Assembly: GCF_001011035.1 (NCBI RefSeq)
Contig: NZ_CP011492.1
Span: forward strand, 4,039,501 to 4,103,500
Direction of reading: 5' to 3'
From: Streptomyces sp. CNQ-509
GTDB lineage: Bacteria > Actinomycetota > Actinomycetes > Streptomycetales > Streptomycetaceae
Length of the DNA stretch: 64,000 bases
Shown: positions 48,798 to 57,463 of the stretch, piece after piece
Position numbering within the stretch: the stretch's first letter is position 1
Layout: every line of letters starts with the position of its first letter
The notes under the pieces: model-generated
What the model was told of the DNA's origin: nothing
Database searches by the model: none
Seen by the model: the letters and a program-made list of their open reading frames with translations, nothing else
Made by a program: the position numbers and the translations under genes

Positions 48798-51514
48798 CCG
48801 CGACCGGACGGCTCCGGGACGACGCCGGCTCTGACCCCCTCACGCACGTCTGCGTCGACGGCGTCGACGTCGCGGTGCCCGAGGGGGCCTCCCTGCTCAC
48901 GGCGGCGCGCGCGGCCGGCGCCGAGCTGCCCGCGCTCTGCTCCGACGACCGGCTCAGCCCGGCCGGCTCCTGCCGCACGTGTCTCGTACGGGCCGACGGG
49001 CGGACCGTGGCGGCCTGCGTGACCCCGGCCGCACCGGGGTCGCGCGTCGACACGGGCACCGAGGACCTGCAGCGGTTGCGCCGGGACGCGGTGGCCGTCA
49101 TCGTATCCGCCCTGCCGCCCCGCGCGCTGGCGGACGGCAACCCCGCCGAGCTGGCGCACGTCTGCCGGTCGCTGGGCCTCGGCCCCGAGACGGCCCGGGG
49201 CGCCGGAGGCCGGGGCGGGGACACCTCGCACCCGTACGTCCACCTGGACCGGGACCTGTGCATCGCCTGCGGGCGGTGCGTGCGCATGTGCGCCGAGGTC
49301 CAGGGCACCTTCGCCCTCACCCTGACCGGCCGCGGCGCCGGCACCGTGGTCGCTCCCGGCACCGGCGGGCCCTGGGCGGAGTCGGACTGCGTGGCGTGCG
49401 GCGGCTGCGTCGACTCCTGCCCCACCGGTGCGCTCACCCAGCCGGGCCCCGGGCGCGGGCTCACCTCCGCCCACCGGCCGGCCGCGACCCGTACGACGTG
49501 CGGATACTGCGGCGTCGGCTGCGCCCTGGACATCGTCGCCCGGGACGGCGCCGTCGCGGCGGTCCTGCCCGCCCCGGACGGCCCGGTCAACCGGGGGCAC
49601 GCCTGCGTCAAGGGCCGCTTCGCCCACGGCTACCTCACCTCCCCCGAACGGCTGACCCGGCCGCTGCTCCGCCGCGACGGCCGCCTGGAGCCGGCCGGCT
49701 GGGACGAGGCGCTCGACCACGTCGCCCGCGGGATGCGCGAGGCCGTCGCCGCCGGCGGCGCGGACGCGGTGGCGGCGATCTCCTCGGCCCGCGCCACGAA
49801 CGAGGAGAACTACCTCGTACAGAAGTTCATGCGGGTCGTGATCGGCACCAACAACGTCGACAACTGCTCCCGCCTGTGCCACTCCCCGTCCGCCGCTGGC
49901 CTGACCGCCTCCTTCGGCCTGGCCGGCGGCACCGACTCCTTCGACGACGTGCAGAAGTCCGACTGCCTGCTGGTCGTCGGGGCCAATCCCGTGGAGGCCC
50001 ACCCGGTGGTCGGAGCGCGGCTGCTGCGGCAGGTGCTCCGCGGAGCCCGGCTGGTCGTCGCCGACCCTCGCGCGGTCGGCCTCGCCCTGCACGCGGACGT
50101 CCATCTCCGGCCCCGGCCCGGCACCAACGTCGCGCTCTGCCACGGGCTCGCCCACGTCCTGCTCGACGAAGGACTGGCCGACGAGGAGTTCCTGTCCGAG
50201 CGGACCGCGGGGCTGCCGGAACTCACCGCACTGCTGGAGGACTACCCGCCCGACCGGGTCGAGGACATCACCGGAGTGCCCGCAGACGATCTGGTCGCCG
50301 CCGCCCGGCTGTACGGCCGCGCCCGGCGGCCTGCGATCGTCTACGGCCTGGGCGTCACCGAGCACCTCCACGGCACCGACGGCGTACGGTCCCTGGCCAA
50401 CCTGGCGATCCTGCGCGGCGCCGTCGGCACCGACCGCGGATACGGCGTCAACCCGCTGCGCGGCCAGAACAACGTCCAGGGCGCCTCCGACATGGGCGCG
50501 CTGCCCGACCTCCTGCCCGGCTACGGCAAGGTCGTCGACCCGGCCGCGAGGGACCGGGCCGGGGCTGTCTGGGGTGTACGGGTTCCGGAGCGCCCCGGCC
50601 TGAGAATTCCGGACATGTTCGCCGCCGCCCGGTCGGGTGCACTGCGGGCGCTGTGGATCATCGGCGAGGACGTCTGCGCCACCGATCCCGACGCCGACCA
50701 GGTGGCCCGCGCTCTGGATGCCTGTCCGCTGGTGGTGTGCAACGAGCTGTTCCTGTCGGAGACCGCCGGACGCGCCGATGTCGTGCTCCCCGTCGCGTCC
50801 TGGCCGGAGAAGGACGGCACCTTCGTCAACTTCGACCGCCGCTTCCAGCGGGTCCGCCCCGCCGTGGCCCCGCCGGCCGGGGTACGCAGCGACTACGACG
50901 TCGTACGCGCCCTCGCCGCGGCGATGGGCACCGACCTGGGCTGCCCCACGCCGGCCGAGGCACTGGCCGAGTGCGGCCGGGTCGCACCCGTCTTCGCCGG
51001 CCTCTCCCACGACCGGCTCGACCGGGAAGGCGCCGTCCCGTGGCCCTGCCCCGACCCCGGCCGCCCGGGTGAAGCCAGGCTCTACACGAAGGAGTTCGCC
51101 ACGCCCGACGGGCGGGCACACCTTGCCGCGGCACCGTACCTCCCGCCCGGAGAACACCCCGACGACGACTACCCGCTGCTCATGGTCACCGGCCGCCGCT
51201 GGGCGCACTACAACTCCGGCAGCATGACCCGCCGCGGCGGCAACCTCGCCCTCGACCAGGTCGACGTCCTCGACCTGCACCCGGCGGACGCCGCCCGGTA
51301 CCGGATCCCGGACGGCGCGCGGCTCACCGTGGCCAGCCGGCACGGCGAGGCCAGGCTCGTCGCCCGGGTCGGCGAAGAGACGGCGCCCGGCCAGGTCTTC
51401 TGCTCCTTCCACTTCCCCGCCAGCGGGGTGAACCGCCTGACCTCCGCACACGCCGACACCGTCACGTCCTGCCCCGAGTACAAGGTCACGGCGGTTCGCG
51501 TCACGCTGCGATGA
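48794..51514 (+). CDS. fdhA: Formate dehydrogenase alpha subunit (molybdopterin, NAD-linked type)
   Basis: A 906-residue protein of the molybdopterin oxidoreductase family. A [2Fe-2S] N-terminal domain (PALCSDDRLSPAGSCRTCLV, then AACVTP), two ferredoxin [4Fe-4S] motifs (CIACGRCVRMC near 155; CVACGGCVDSCPTG near 200), the molybdopterin [4Fe-4S] TTCGYCGVGC near 238, and the active-site Cys-362 in CSRLCHSP are in order. The metal ligand is Cys and not selenocysteine. It should oxidise formate (or reduce CO2) on a Mo/W-bis-MGD centre, passing electrons to the preceding NuoE/F fusion. GTG 48794 overlaps that gene's stop. No accessory fdhD or cofactor gene is in the window. Confidence 0.93.
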   Translation: MTATGRLRDDAGSDPLTHVCVDGVDVAVPEGASLLTAARAAGAELPALCSDDRLSPAGSCRTCLVRADGRTVAACVTPAAPGSRVDTGTEDLQRLRRDAVAVIVSALPPRALADGNPAELAHVCRSLGLGPETARGAGGRGGDTSHPYVHLDRDLCIACGRCVRMCAEVQGTFALTLTGRGAGTVVAPGTGGPWAESDCVACGGCVDSCPTGALTQPGPGRGLTSAHRPAATRTTCGYCGVGCALDIVARDGAVAAVLPAPDGPVNRGHACVKGRFAHGYLTSPERLTRPLLRRDGRLEPAGWDEALDHVARGMREAVAAGGADAVAAISSARATNEENYLVQKFMRVVIGTNNVDNCSRLCHSPSAAGLTASFGLAGGTDSFDDVQKSDCLLVVGANPVEAHPVVGARLLRQVLRGARLVVADPRAVGLALHADVHLRPRPGTNVALCHGLAHVLLDEGLADEEFLSERTAGLPELTALLEDYPPDRVEDITGVPADDLVAAARLYGRARRPAIVYGLGVTEHLHGTDGVRSLANLAILRGAVGTDRGYGVNPLRGQNNVQGASDMGALPDLLPGYGKVVDPAARDRAGAVWGVRVPERPGLRIPDMFAAARSGALRALWIIGEDVCATDPDADQVARALDACPLVVCNELFLSETAGRADVVLPVASWPEKDGTFVNFDRRFQRVRPAVAPPAGVRSDYDVVRALAAAMGTDLGCPTPAEALAECGRVAPVFAGLSHDRLDREGAVPWPCPDPGRPGEARLYTKEFATPDGRAHLAAAPYLPPGEHPDDDYPLLMVTGRRWAHYNSGSMTRRGGNLALDQVDVLDLHPADAARYRIPDGARLTVASRHGEARLVARVGEETAPGQVFCSFHFPASGVNRLTSAHADTVTSCPEYKVTAVRVTLR

Positions 51515-51539
51515 GCGCGCCGTCTCCCGCCCGGCGTCA

Positions 51540-52440
51540 ACGCTGTTCTCTCCCGGGAGGTGGACGTTCCGGTCTCAGCCGGCGCAGGGCGTGGTCCGGC
51601 CACCTCCCGGCGCGCCACGGCCAGGACCCGCAGCCCCTCGGACGCCAGCGCGTCTCCCGCCGCGGCAGACGCCGCCCGGTCCTGTCCGGTCAGTGGCTGG
51701 TACCGGAGGGGCTGCCCGCGACACTGTCGGTGTCGCTGGCGATCGGCGTACGGCGGATGGCGCGCCGGCATGCCCTGATCAAGCGGCTCCTGGCGGTGGA
51801 GGCGCAGCACTTCTCCGGGCGCTCCTTTGATGTACGCCTGGTAGGCCGCCGGTCCTCGAACCGGTGGCGAAGACCACCGCGCGCCCGGAGCCGGCGGCGA
51901 CGTCAGTCCCCATGAACACGCAGTTGCGGGCCTCCAGGGACGGGCCCCGCCGACACCGCATCCCCGGCCTCCAGCACCACCGCATCACCCGGCACGAGAT
52001 CCCGGGCGGGCACCTCACGCCGCTCACCCCCGCGCAGCACCCGGCAGGTGTGGGGCACCGTCGCCGCCAGCGTCTCGGCCGTCCGCTCGGCCGAATACTC
52101 CTGCGCGAAGCCGATGGCCGCATTCAGCGCCACCACGCCCAGGATCGCCACCCCGAGCTGCAAGGTGCCCACGTCACGCGGCTGCTCCAGCGCGTACGCC
52201 AGGAAGGTGATCCCCGACGCGACAATCAGCACCACCGCGAACAGATCCGTGAACTGCGCCCCCAGCCTCCGCCACCCTGCGCGGCGCCGCGCCGCGCACG
52301 GGGCAACTCGTTGGCCCCGCACTCCTCCAGCCTGGCCCGTGCCTGTGCCTCCGAGAGGCCGCGCCGTGACGTGTCCAGCGCGGCGAAGACCTTCCCGGCA
52401 TCGAGTTGCGCTGCCTCGGGAGGCCGGGCCGCACCGGGTG
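51540..52440 (-). pseudogene. Cation-transporting P-type ATPase pseudogene with inverted internal piece
   Basis: Reading the minus strand from 52440: the cation-ATPase N domain (VFAALDTSRRGLSEAQARARLEECGANELP), TM1-2 (FAVVLIVASGITFLAYAL), then the actuator domain (RDLVPGDAVVLEAGDAVSA, LEARNCVFMGTDVAAGSGRAVVFATG), with frameshifts near 52300 and 51945. It resumes at AYIKGAPGEVLRL of the nucleotide domain. Next, 51697-51804 reads LVPEGLPATLSVSLAIGV, the TM4 region, but on the plus strand. Last is ALASEGLRVLAVARREV near 51598-51690 on minus. DKTGT and the C-terminal half are missing. Confidence 0.78.
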
Positions 52441-52503
52441 GTGCGCCGCCGCCCGGTGTCCTCGGGCCGGCGCCGGCGGTGCGCCCCTCGGCCGTCCGGT
52501 GCC

Positions 52504-53382
52504 TCACACTGGGACCGAGATGACGGGACAGCGGGCGTGGCGCAGCACCCCCTGGCTCACCGAGCCCAGCAGCATCCCCGCGAACCCGCCGCGGCCCCGG
52601 GTCCCCACGACCAGCCCCAGGGAGTGCTCCGAGGCGTCCGTCAGAACCTGCACCGGATGGCCACGGAGGACTTCGTGGTGCAGCTCCACGTCCGGGTGCG
52701 CCGCCTCGCGGCCCGCGACCGTCTCCGACAGCACCCGGCGGCACTCCCGCATCGTGGCGTGCTCGTCCGCAGGACCGAGGAGCGGCGGATGCCACACGTA
52801 GAGGGCACGCAACTGCGCCCCACGCAGGCCGGCCTCCTCGAACGCCATGTCCACCGCCGCGGCCGAATGGGCACTGCCGTCGACGCCGACCACGAAGTAC
52901 GCGGGTTCCTGGGTGACGTGCTCCGGCTCCCGTACGACGATGACCGGGCAGGGGGCGCGGGCGGTGAGCGGGAGCGCCACCGAGTCGGGGGTGAACATCT
53001 CGCGCCGCCTACTCAGGTGCCGGGAACCCACCACGACAAGGGAGGCGTTCCGCGCCTCCTGCAGCAGAACCGATGCCGGCTCTTCCTCCGCCAGCACCGT
53101 CGACACCTCCACCGACGGCTGCCGGGACTCGGCGAACTCAGCCGCCTGCCGCAGCAACTCGTCGCCCACGCCGCGCAGCGCACGGCTCCACTCCTCCCGG
53201 TACCGCCGTACCGCCTCCGACCGGTGTCCACCGGGTAGCGGCGGCAGGGCCTGCGCGTGGACGAGCCGCAGCGGCAGGTGACGCCGGCCCGCTTCGTCGG
53301 CAGCCCAGAGCAGTGCCAGGCGCTTCGCAGGATCGGGGTCGACGCCCGCCACGATCGGCCGACGCCCGCTCGCACCAGCCAT
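52504..53382 (-). CDS. Tandem universal stress protein (two UspA domains)
   Basis: The 292-residue product has two USP domains. The first (1-145) begins RPIVAGVDPDPAKRLALLWAADEA and has LVVVGSRHLSRRREMFTPDSVALPL, with an altered ATP loop. The second (152-292) begins FVVGVDGSAHSAAAVDMAFEEA and ends LVVGTRGRGGFAGMLLGSVSQGVLRHARCPVISVPV, the full G-x2-G-x9-G-S ATP-binding pattern. Such proteins are strongly induced under hypoxia/dormancy control in mycobacteria and Streptomyces. The position beside formate dehydrogenase and a P-type ATPase relic fits that theme. Confidence 0.93.
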   Translation of the reverse strand: MAGASGRRPIVAGVDPDPAKRLALLWAADEAGRRHLPLRLVHAQALPPLPGGHRSEAVRRYREEWSRALRGVGDELLRQAAEFAESRQPSVEVSTVLAEEEPASVLLQEARNASLVVVGSRHLSRRREMFTPDSVALPLTARAPCPVIVVREPEHVTQEPAYFVVGVDGSAHSAAAVDMAFEEAGLRGAQLRALYVWHPPLLGPADEHATMRECRRVLSETVAGREAAHPDVELHHEVLRGHPVQVLTDASEHSLGLVVGTRGRGGFAGMLLGSVSQGVLRHARCPVISVPV

Positions 53383-53489
53383 GACCGCCTCCAGAGAGGT
53401 CTTCCTCCTACGCGCCCTTCGATGTCCTCCCAGACTGCCCCCTGTGGCCGCACGCCGCACTCCGGACCACTCCGACCGGCACGCCTGCG

Positions 53490-54404
53490 CTACGGCCCGC
53501 CCTCGGTGATGCGACGCCCGGTGATGCGCCGAGGCTGGATCGACACCCACATCTCCCGGCCACCCCCGGCCCAGGGCGAGGCGTGGGCGCGATCGATCAG
53601 CTTCCGCACCGCGTCGGGCTCGGTGACCACACGCGCGGGTCCGACCACGAGCACGCTCCATCCCCGGCTCATGGCCTCGTCCAGGTGGTCGACCTCGAAC
53701 GCGACCTCCGAGTCCACGGCCGCCGCCGGAACCGAGTTCGGCGCGGTCCGGAACGCGATCTCCTCATCGACGACCTCGTAGTTCACCGGGACCACCGCCG
53801 GGCCTTGGCGTGTCGACACCGCCACGCGCCCCACGCCGGAGGTGGACAGCAGCCGACGGCACTCGCCGGGGCCGAGTTCCCGCATCTGGGGATGGAGGAG
53901 CGCCTGCCCCCGCCCGGGCGGCAGATCGCTGGCACCGCCGCGCAGAGCAGCGGGGGTGGTGCCCAGGACGCCGGCCAGCCGAGCAAGTGTGGCGGCGGTC
54001 GGGTCGGCCGTCTGTTCTTCGAGGTACGCCAGGTACTCGGGCGCTATCCCGGCGCGGCGGGCGGTCTCCTCCCGGGTCAGACCCTGGCGTTCGCGTCCGG
54101 CGGCCACGCGGCGGCCGATGTCACCGGGATGGAGCCGCCTGCCCGGCGGGGCCGCCCGCAGCCCGGCGCTTCTGCTTCCTCCCGCCCGGGAAGGCCCGTC
54201 CGCGTCCCCGTTCCCGTGCGCGAGACTGCGGATGTGCGCGTCAGGCCCGGGGAAGACGAGGGTCACCTGGTTCGTATCCGACCAGCGCACCTCGTAAGGA
54301 GGCGTGCCATCCGCATGGTGGAGTGCAACGATCTCGCCGTCCCTTCTTGCAGCTCCGGTAGCCGGGCTTTCGACCACGAGTTGATCGCCGATTTCAGCTC
54401 GCAT
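53490..54404 (-). CDS. DUF1918-XRE-pyridoxamine-oxidase-fold protein
   Basis: A 304-residue three-domain protein. DUF1918 (MRAEIGDQLVVESPATGAARRDGEIVALHHADGTPPYEVRWSD), an XRE HTH near residues 105-165 (GDIGRRVAAGRERQGLTREETARRAGIAPEYLAYLEE), and a PNPOx-like flavin-binding split barrel with STSGVGRVAVSTRQGPAVVPVNYEVVDEEIAFRT and VVGPARVVTEPDAVRKLI. It may be a redox-responsive regulator. ATG 54404 is chosen because DUF1918 begins there; a longer open frame upstream belongs to a broken DUF1876 gene. Associated with USPs in other actinomycetes. Confidence 0.88.
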   Translation of the reverse strand: MRAEIGDQLVVESPATGAARRDGEIVALHHADGTPPYEVRWSDTNQVTLVFPGPDAHIRSLAHGNGDADGPSRAGGSRSAGLRAAPPGRRLHPGDIGRRVAAGRERQGLTREETARRAGIAPEYLAYLEEQTADPTAATLARLAGVLGTTPAALRGGASDLPPGRGQALLHPQMRELGPGECRRLLSTSGVGRVAVSTRQGPAVVPVNYEVVDEEIAFRTAPNSVPAAAVDSEVAFEVDHLDEAMSRGWSVLVVGPARVVTEPDAVRKLIDRAHASPWAGGGREMWVSIQPRRITGRRITEGGP

Positions 54405-54414
54405 GATCGCCACC

Positions 54415-54650
54415 GTTCTCTCCGAATGCCCCCGCAGCCCAGTGATCAGCCCTTCGATGTCACGCGGGGCGACGTCCGCCAGTCGCCGGCCGAGATTGTT
54501 CGGCGCCCTGCCGGCCGCCAACTCGTCACCGATCTCGGGCACGTCCAAGTCCGCGGGGTTCTGTGGGCGTCCCCACGCCCGCTGACCTGCGCGGTCGCGA
54601 TGTCCAGCACCACACGCGCCTTCGTCGTCCCTCCTCATCGACGAGAGGGA
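54415..54650 (-). pseudogene. DUF1876 (dsRBD-like) gene, frameshifted and fused to the next frame
   Basis: The minus strand reads TKARVVLDIATAQVSGRGDAHR and then, in another frame, NPADLDVPEIGDELAAGRA-x-NNLGRRLADVA-x-RDIEGL. Joined, this is DUF1876, a small protein commonly found next to USP and DUF1918 genes. The one-base shift is at about 54568. The second part has no stop before the DUF1918 gene, so the frames have run together. The N-terminal strand is missing. Confidence 0.68.
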
Positions 54651-54780
54651 GGCCGACCTTCCCGTTCACGATAGGTGCCGTCGGCTTCCCTCCGCATCTC
54701 GGTACGGAACGTCAGCATCCGCATGCGCTCCGTTCACGCTTATGCGCGCACCGCGGGGAGTCGTGCCGCAGACAGCGGCT

Positions 54781-54806
54781 CGACCCCGCGCTCTGAGCTT
54801 GGGACT
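54781..54806 (-). repeat. tRNA-Gly 3'-half fragment: attachment-site relic 2 (degraded)
   Basis: CGACCCCGCGCTCTGAGCTT (54781-54800) plus GGGAC matches the anticodon-arm to T-arm piece of the tRNA half at 46830-46857 with one change; the acceptor and terminator parts are gone. It lies between the DUF1876 relic and a secreted-protein relic. Confidence 0.65.
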
Positions 54807-54814
54807 GCTCCCCC

Positions 54815-55085
54815 CGAAGCCCTGGGAGCCTGCCTGCGACGCAGTCGAAGGAGTCGCGGTCGTAGCTGTCACCGTCTTCGTCGTGGACCGTGGTCTGCTG
54901 GGGGTTGAGGTAGACGTGGAAGCTGGCGCCGAAACCGGCGGTGCAGTTCATGGAGCCGGGGCCGGTGGCGCCGCCGCCGCCGTTCATCGGGCAGTACACC
55001 CGGTGCACGTCGAAATGATCTTTGGAGTGCCAGGCGCACTGACCGGGGGTGAGGGTGAGCAGGCCGAGCTTGGCGGCGTTCCAGC
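54815..55085 (-). pseudogene. C-terminal part of an unidentified secreted-type protein
   Basis: The minus frame reads GWNAAKLGLLTLTPGQCAWHSKDHFDVHRVYCPMN, GGGGATGPGSMNCTAGFGASFHVYLNP, QQTTVHDEDGDSYDRDSFDCV. Six cysteines or more and the Gly-rich loop suggest an exported, disulfide-rich protein. I do not recognise it. Its 3' side breaks at the tRNA fragment at 54806 and its 5' end drifts out of frame near 55085, so it is not intact. Confidence 0.5.
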
Positions 55086-55279
55086 CGAGGTGTTCGCAGG
55101 ACCATGACGTCGAGCTGGCCGGCGAGGCAGAAAACGATGCCGGTGGGGTGGCCGTGGGAGGAGCTGCCGTCCGTCCGCCGCGCCGTCGGTGAGACCAAGT
55201 CGGAGGCGGGCAGGTGCTTGAGGGCGCTCCCGGCCTTCACGGAGAGGGGTCTCCTGTTCTGGAGCCACTTCGTGCCGCG

Positions 55280-57055
55280 TCAGCCGGTCGTCGCGGCCTG
55301 CTCGGGCGGCTCGGCGTCGTAGTTGGCCACGCCCTCGAGGAATGTTGCGGCGGACCTCGCCCACGAGCCGTCCGCGATCATCTGTTCGATCGCCTTGTCG
55401 ATGTCGTCGCGCAACTCCGTCTCGCCCTCGGGTACCCCGACCCCGTAGAAGTGCTCGGCGCTGAGTTCCAGTCCGGCCAGCCGGTAGTCACTGGAATTCC
55501 CACTCCAGGCGGCGTATCCGGCGAGGAGGGAGTCGTCGGTGGTCAGGGCATCGACCTCCTCTCTGTCCAGGGCGGTGAGGCACTCCGTGTAGGCGGCGCG
55601 CTCCGTGAGGTCCGCGCCCGGTGCCCCTCCCTCCTTCACGACCTGCGCGGAGGTGGAGCCGGTGACCGAGCACAGCTTCATGCCGTTGAGGTCCGTCACC
55701 TTCCGGACCCGTTCGTCGGCGCGCATCAGCAGGTCCTGGCGGGCGGAGAGGTAGGGGCCGGCGAAGTCGACCTCTTCTTTCGTCGCGTCGGTGATCCCAT
55801 AGCCGGCGACGACGAAGTCGACCTCGCCGCGCACAAGGACGTCCCTACGTTCGGCGGCGGAGACTTCCCGCCACGTGATGTCCTCGACCTCGACGCCGAG
55901 TTCGCCGGCAACGTACCTGGCGACGTCGACCTCGAATCCGGCGTAATTCCCGTCCCGGTCGCAGTAGCTCATGGTCGACTGGTCGGGCATGATGCCGATC
56001 GTCAGGCTCTTCCGCCCTGTACCGCCACCGGAGCCGGACCCGGCCGGGGAGGGGTCGGTGGCACACTCGGTCGGCGAGTCGCCCGCTGTCGCGCCGTCAC
56101 CGCCCGACGGCAGCAGCCATACCGTTGCCGCCAGCGCAAGCGTTCCGACGGCCAGGGCGGCTGCGGCCATCAACGAGCCCCGGCGTCGCGGCGCCGCCGG
56201 GAGCGCCGGCGGCGCCGCCCCGGCCAGCCGCCCGTACGCCGGTAACTCCGCCAGCGCGTACGTCACGCCGCATCGCCGGACGATATCCAGCGGGTCAGGC
56301 CGCCGCGCCGGGTCCCGGGCGGCGCACTGCCGGATGAGCTCGGCCAGCCCGGCTTCCACCCCGTCGACATCGATCTCGCCGTGCACCACTCGGTAGCTCA
56401 CGGCCGGCCACTCCCCGCCGCCGTACGGCGGCCGGCCGGTCGCGGCGGCGGCCATCGTCGCGCCCAGCGCGAACACATCCGCCGCCGGACCCGTCTCGCC
56501 GCCCAGCAGCACCTCGGGCGCGGTATAACCAGGGGTACCCGGCATCTGCCCCGTGCGGGTGAGCTGCGTCTGATCCGCCGCCCGGGCGATACCGAAGTCG
56601 ATCAACTGCGGCCCTCCCGGGGCCAGGATGACGTTGTGCGGCTTCACGTCCCGATGCACCACCCCATGCCCGTGCACCGCCGCCAGCGCCTCCGCCAGCG
56701 CCGCGAACAACCCCGTGCACAGGGCGGGTTCGAGGGACGTACCGCGTGATGCCTCCAGCAGCGTCGGGCCCGGCACGAACTCCGTCGCCAGCCAATACGG
56801 CGGCACGTCCAGGGAAGCGCCGACGAGACGAGCGGTGTACGGGCTGCGCACCGCCCGCACCGTCGCCACCTCACGCCGGAACCGGACCAGGACATCGGCA
56901 TCCTCCGCGAAATCCTCGCGGATCACCTTGATCGCCACCTGCATCCCACCCGGCGACCGTCCCAGATACACCCGCCCCATGCCGCCGCTACCCAGCCTGG
57001 CCAGCAGCCTGAACTCGCCCAGACGCTTGGGATCCTGGCTCCTCAAGTTCTCCAC
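55280..57055 (-). CDS. Ser/Thr kinase with extracellular amino-acid-binding (SBP_bac_3) domain
   Basis: A 591-residue membrane receptor kinase. Residues 10-265 are the kinase: LGSGGMGRVYLGRS, VAIKVI, HRDVKPHN, DFGIARAAD, GTPGYTAPEVL. The helix GSLMAAAALAVGTLALAATVWLLP (about 300-322) crosses the membrane. The outer part is a periplasmic-binding domain of the polar amino-acid type: SLTIGIMPDQSTMSYCDRDGNYAGFEVDVARYVAGEL, then DFVVAGYGITDATKEEVDFAGPYL and GMKLCSVTGSTSAQVV. It should sense an extracellular ligand and signal inward. GTG 57055 is chosen (57061 and 57064 are alternatives). The longer upstream frame overlaps other genes and is not coding. Confidence 0.93.
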   Translation of the reverse strand: MENLRSQDPKRLGEFRLLARLGSGGMGRVYLGRSPGGMQVAIKVIREDFAEDADVLVRFRREVATVRAVRSPYTARLVGASLDVPPYWLATEFVPGPTLLEASRGTSLEPALCTGLFAALAEALAAVHGHGVVHRDVKPHNVILAPGGPQLIDFGIARAADQTQLTRTGQMPGTPGYTAPEVLLGGETGPAADVFALGATMAAAATGRPPYGGGEWPAVSYRVVHGEIDVDGVEAGLAELIRQCAARDPARRPDPLDIVRRCGVTYALAELPAYGRLAGAAPPALPAAPRRRGSLMAAAALAVGTLALAATVWLLPSGGDGATAGDSPTECATDPSPAGSGSGGGTGRKSLTIGIMPDQSTMSYCDRDGNYAGFEVDVARYVAGELGVEVEDITWREVSAAERRDVLVRGEVDFVVAGYGITDATKEEVDFAGPYLSARQDLLMRADERVRKVTDLNGMKLCSVTGSTSAQVVKEGGAPGADLTERAAYTECLTALDREEVDALTTDDSLLAGYAAWSGNSSDYRLAGLELSAEHFYGVGVPEGETELRDDIDKAIEQMIADGSWARSAATFLEGVANYDAEPPEQAATTG

Positions 57056-57176
57056 GCCCACCACTCTTGCAGAGCGGCGTGCACGAGGGAGAGCAGAAAG
57101 CCCGGCAGGGGCACGACGAGGATCCATCGGGCACGCAACGGGCACGCGGGGGTAAAGAGGTCTGGATAACACGGCA

Positions 57177-57254
57177 CCCCCAGGTCGCTGACCTGGGGCT
57201 TTCTTCTGGAGCGGGAGACGGGAATCGAACCCGCGCTCCGAGCTGGGGAATCCC
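57177..57254 (-). repeat. tRNA-Gly(CCC) 3'-half plus terminator: attachment-site relic 3
   Basis: The minus strand at 57254-57207 reads GGGATTCCCCAGCTCGGAGC (anticodon CCC), T-arm GCGGGTTCGATTCCCGT and acceptor CTCCCGCTCCA, followed by the perfect hairpin CCCCAGGTC-AGC-GACCTGGGG (57177-57197). It matches copy 1 at 46784-46860 with a few changes. The tRNA 5' half is missing: bases upstream do not fold as a D-arm. Confidence 0.82.
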
Positions 57255-57352
57255 ACGGGTTTGGCAGGCCGTTGTGGCGCTGACCTGCGGTGACGTGTGT
57301 CCGCCGGACATGAGGGGGAGCGCCTTCTCTGCCCCTTGTCGACCGGTCTTCC

Positions 57353-57384
57353 CCACGGCGTACGGCACGCGAGTGGCACGGAGG
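57353..57384 (+). repeat. 32-base direct repeat, copy 1
   Basis: CCACGGCGTACGGCACGCGA followed by GTGGCACGGAGG recurs at 62588-62619 with two C-to-T changes. The copies bracket the RHS toxin/immunity locus. Such a sequence is often found near actinomycete tRNA integration sites, but the repeat itself has no assigned function. Confidence 0.7.
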
Positions 57385-57463
57385 TCCAGGGCGTCGGCTT
57401 GCTCTGTGTGAACGGTGGCGAAGGTAGCCTGAACGGTGCTCTTGCAACCGCTGACCTGGTGGC

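Noticed and set aside
48764..51451. 895-codon minus-strand frame opposite formate dehydrogenase alpha
   Set aside because: Antisense shadow of a strongly conserved gene; no start or family.
54404..54638. Extending the DUF1918-XRE protein to ATG 54638 as a DUF1876 fusion
   Set aside because: The first part is out of frame with the true DUF1876 N-terminus and the conserved DUF1918 start is ATG 54404.
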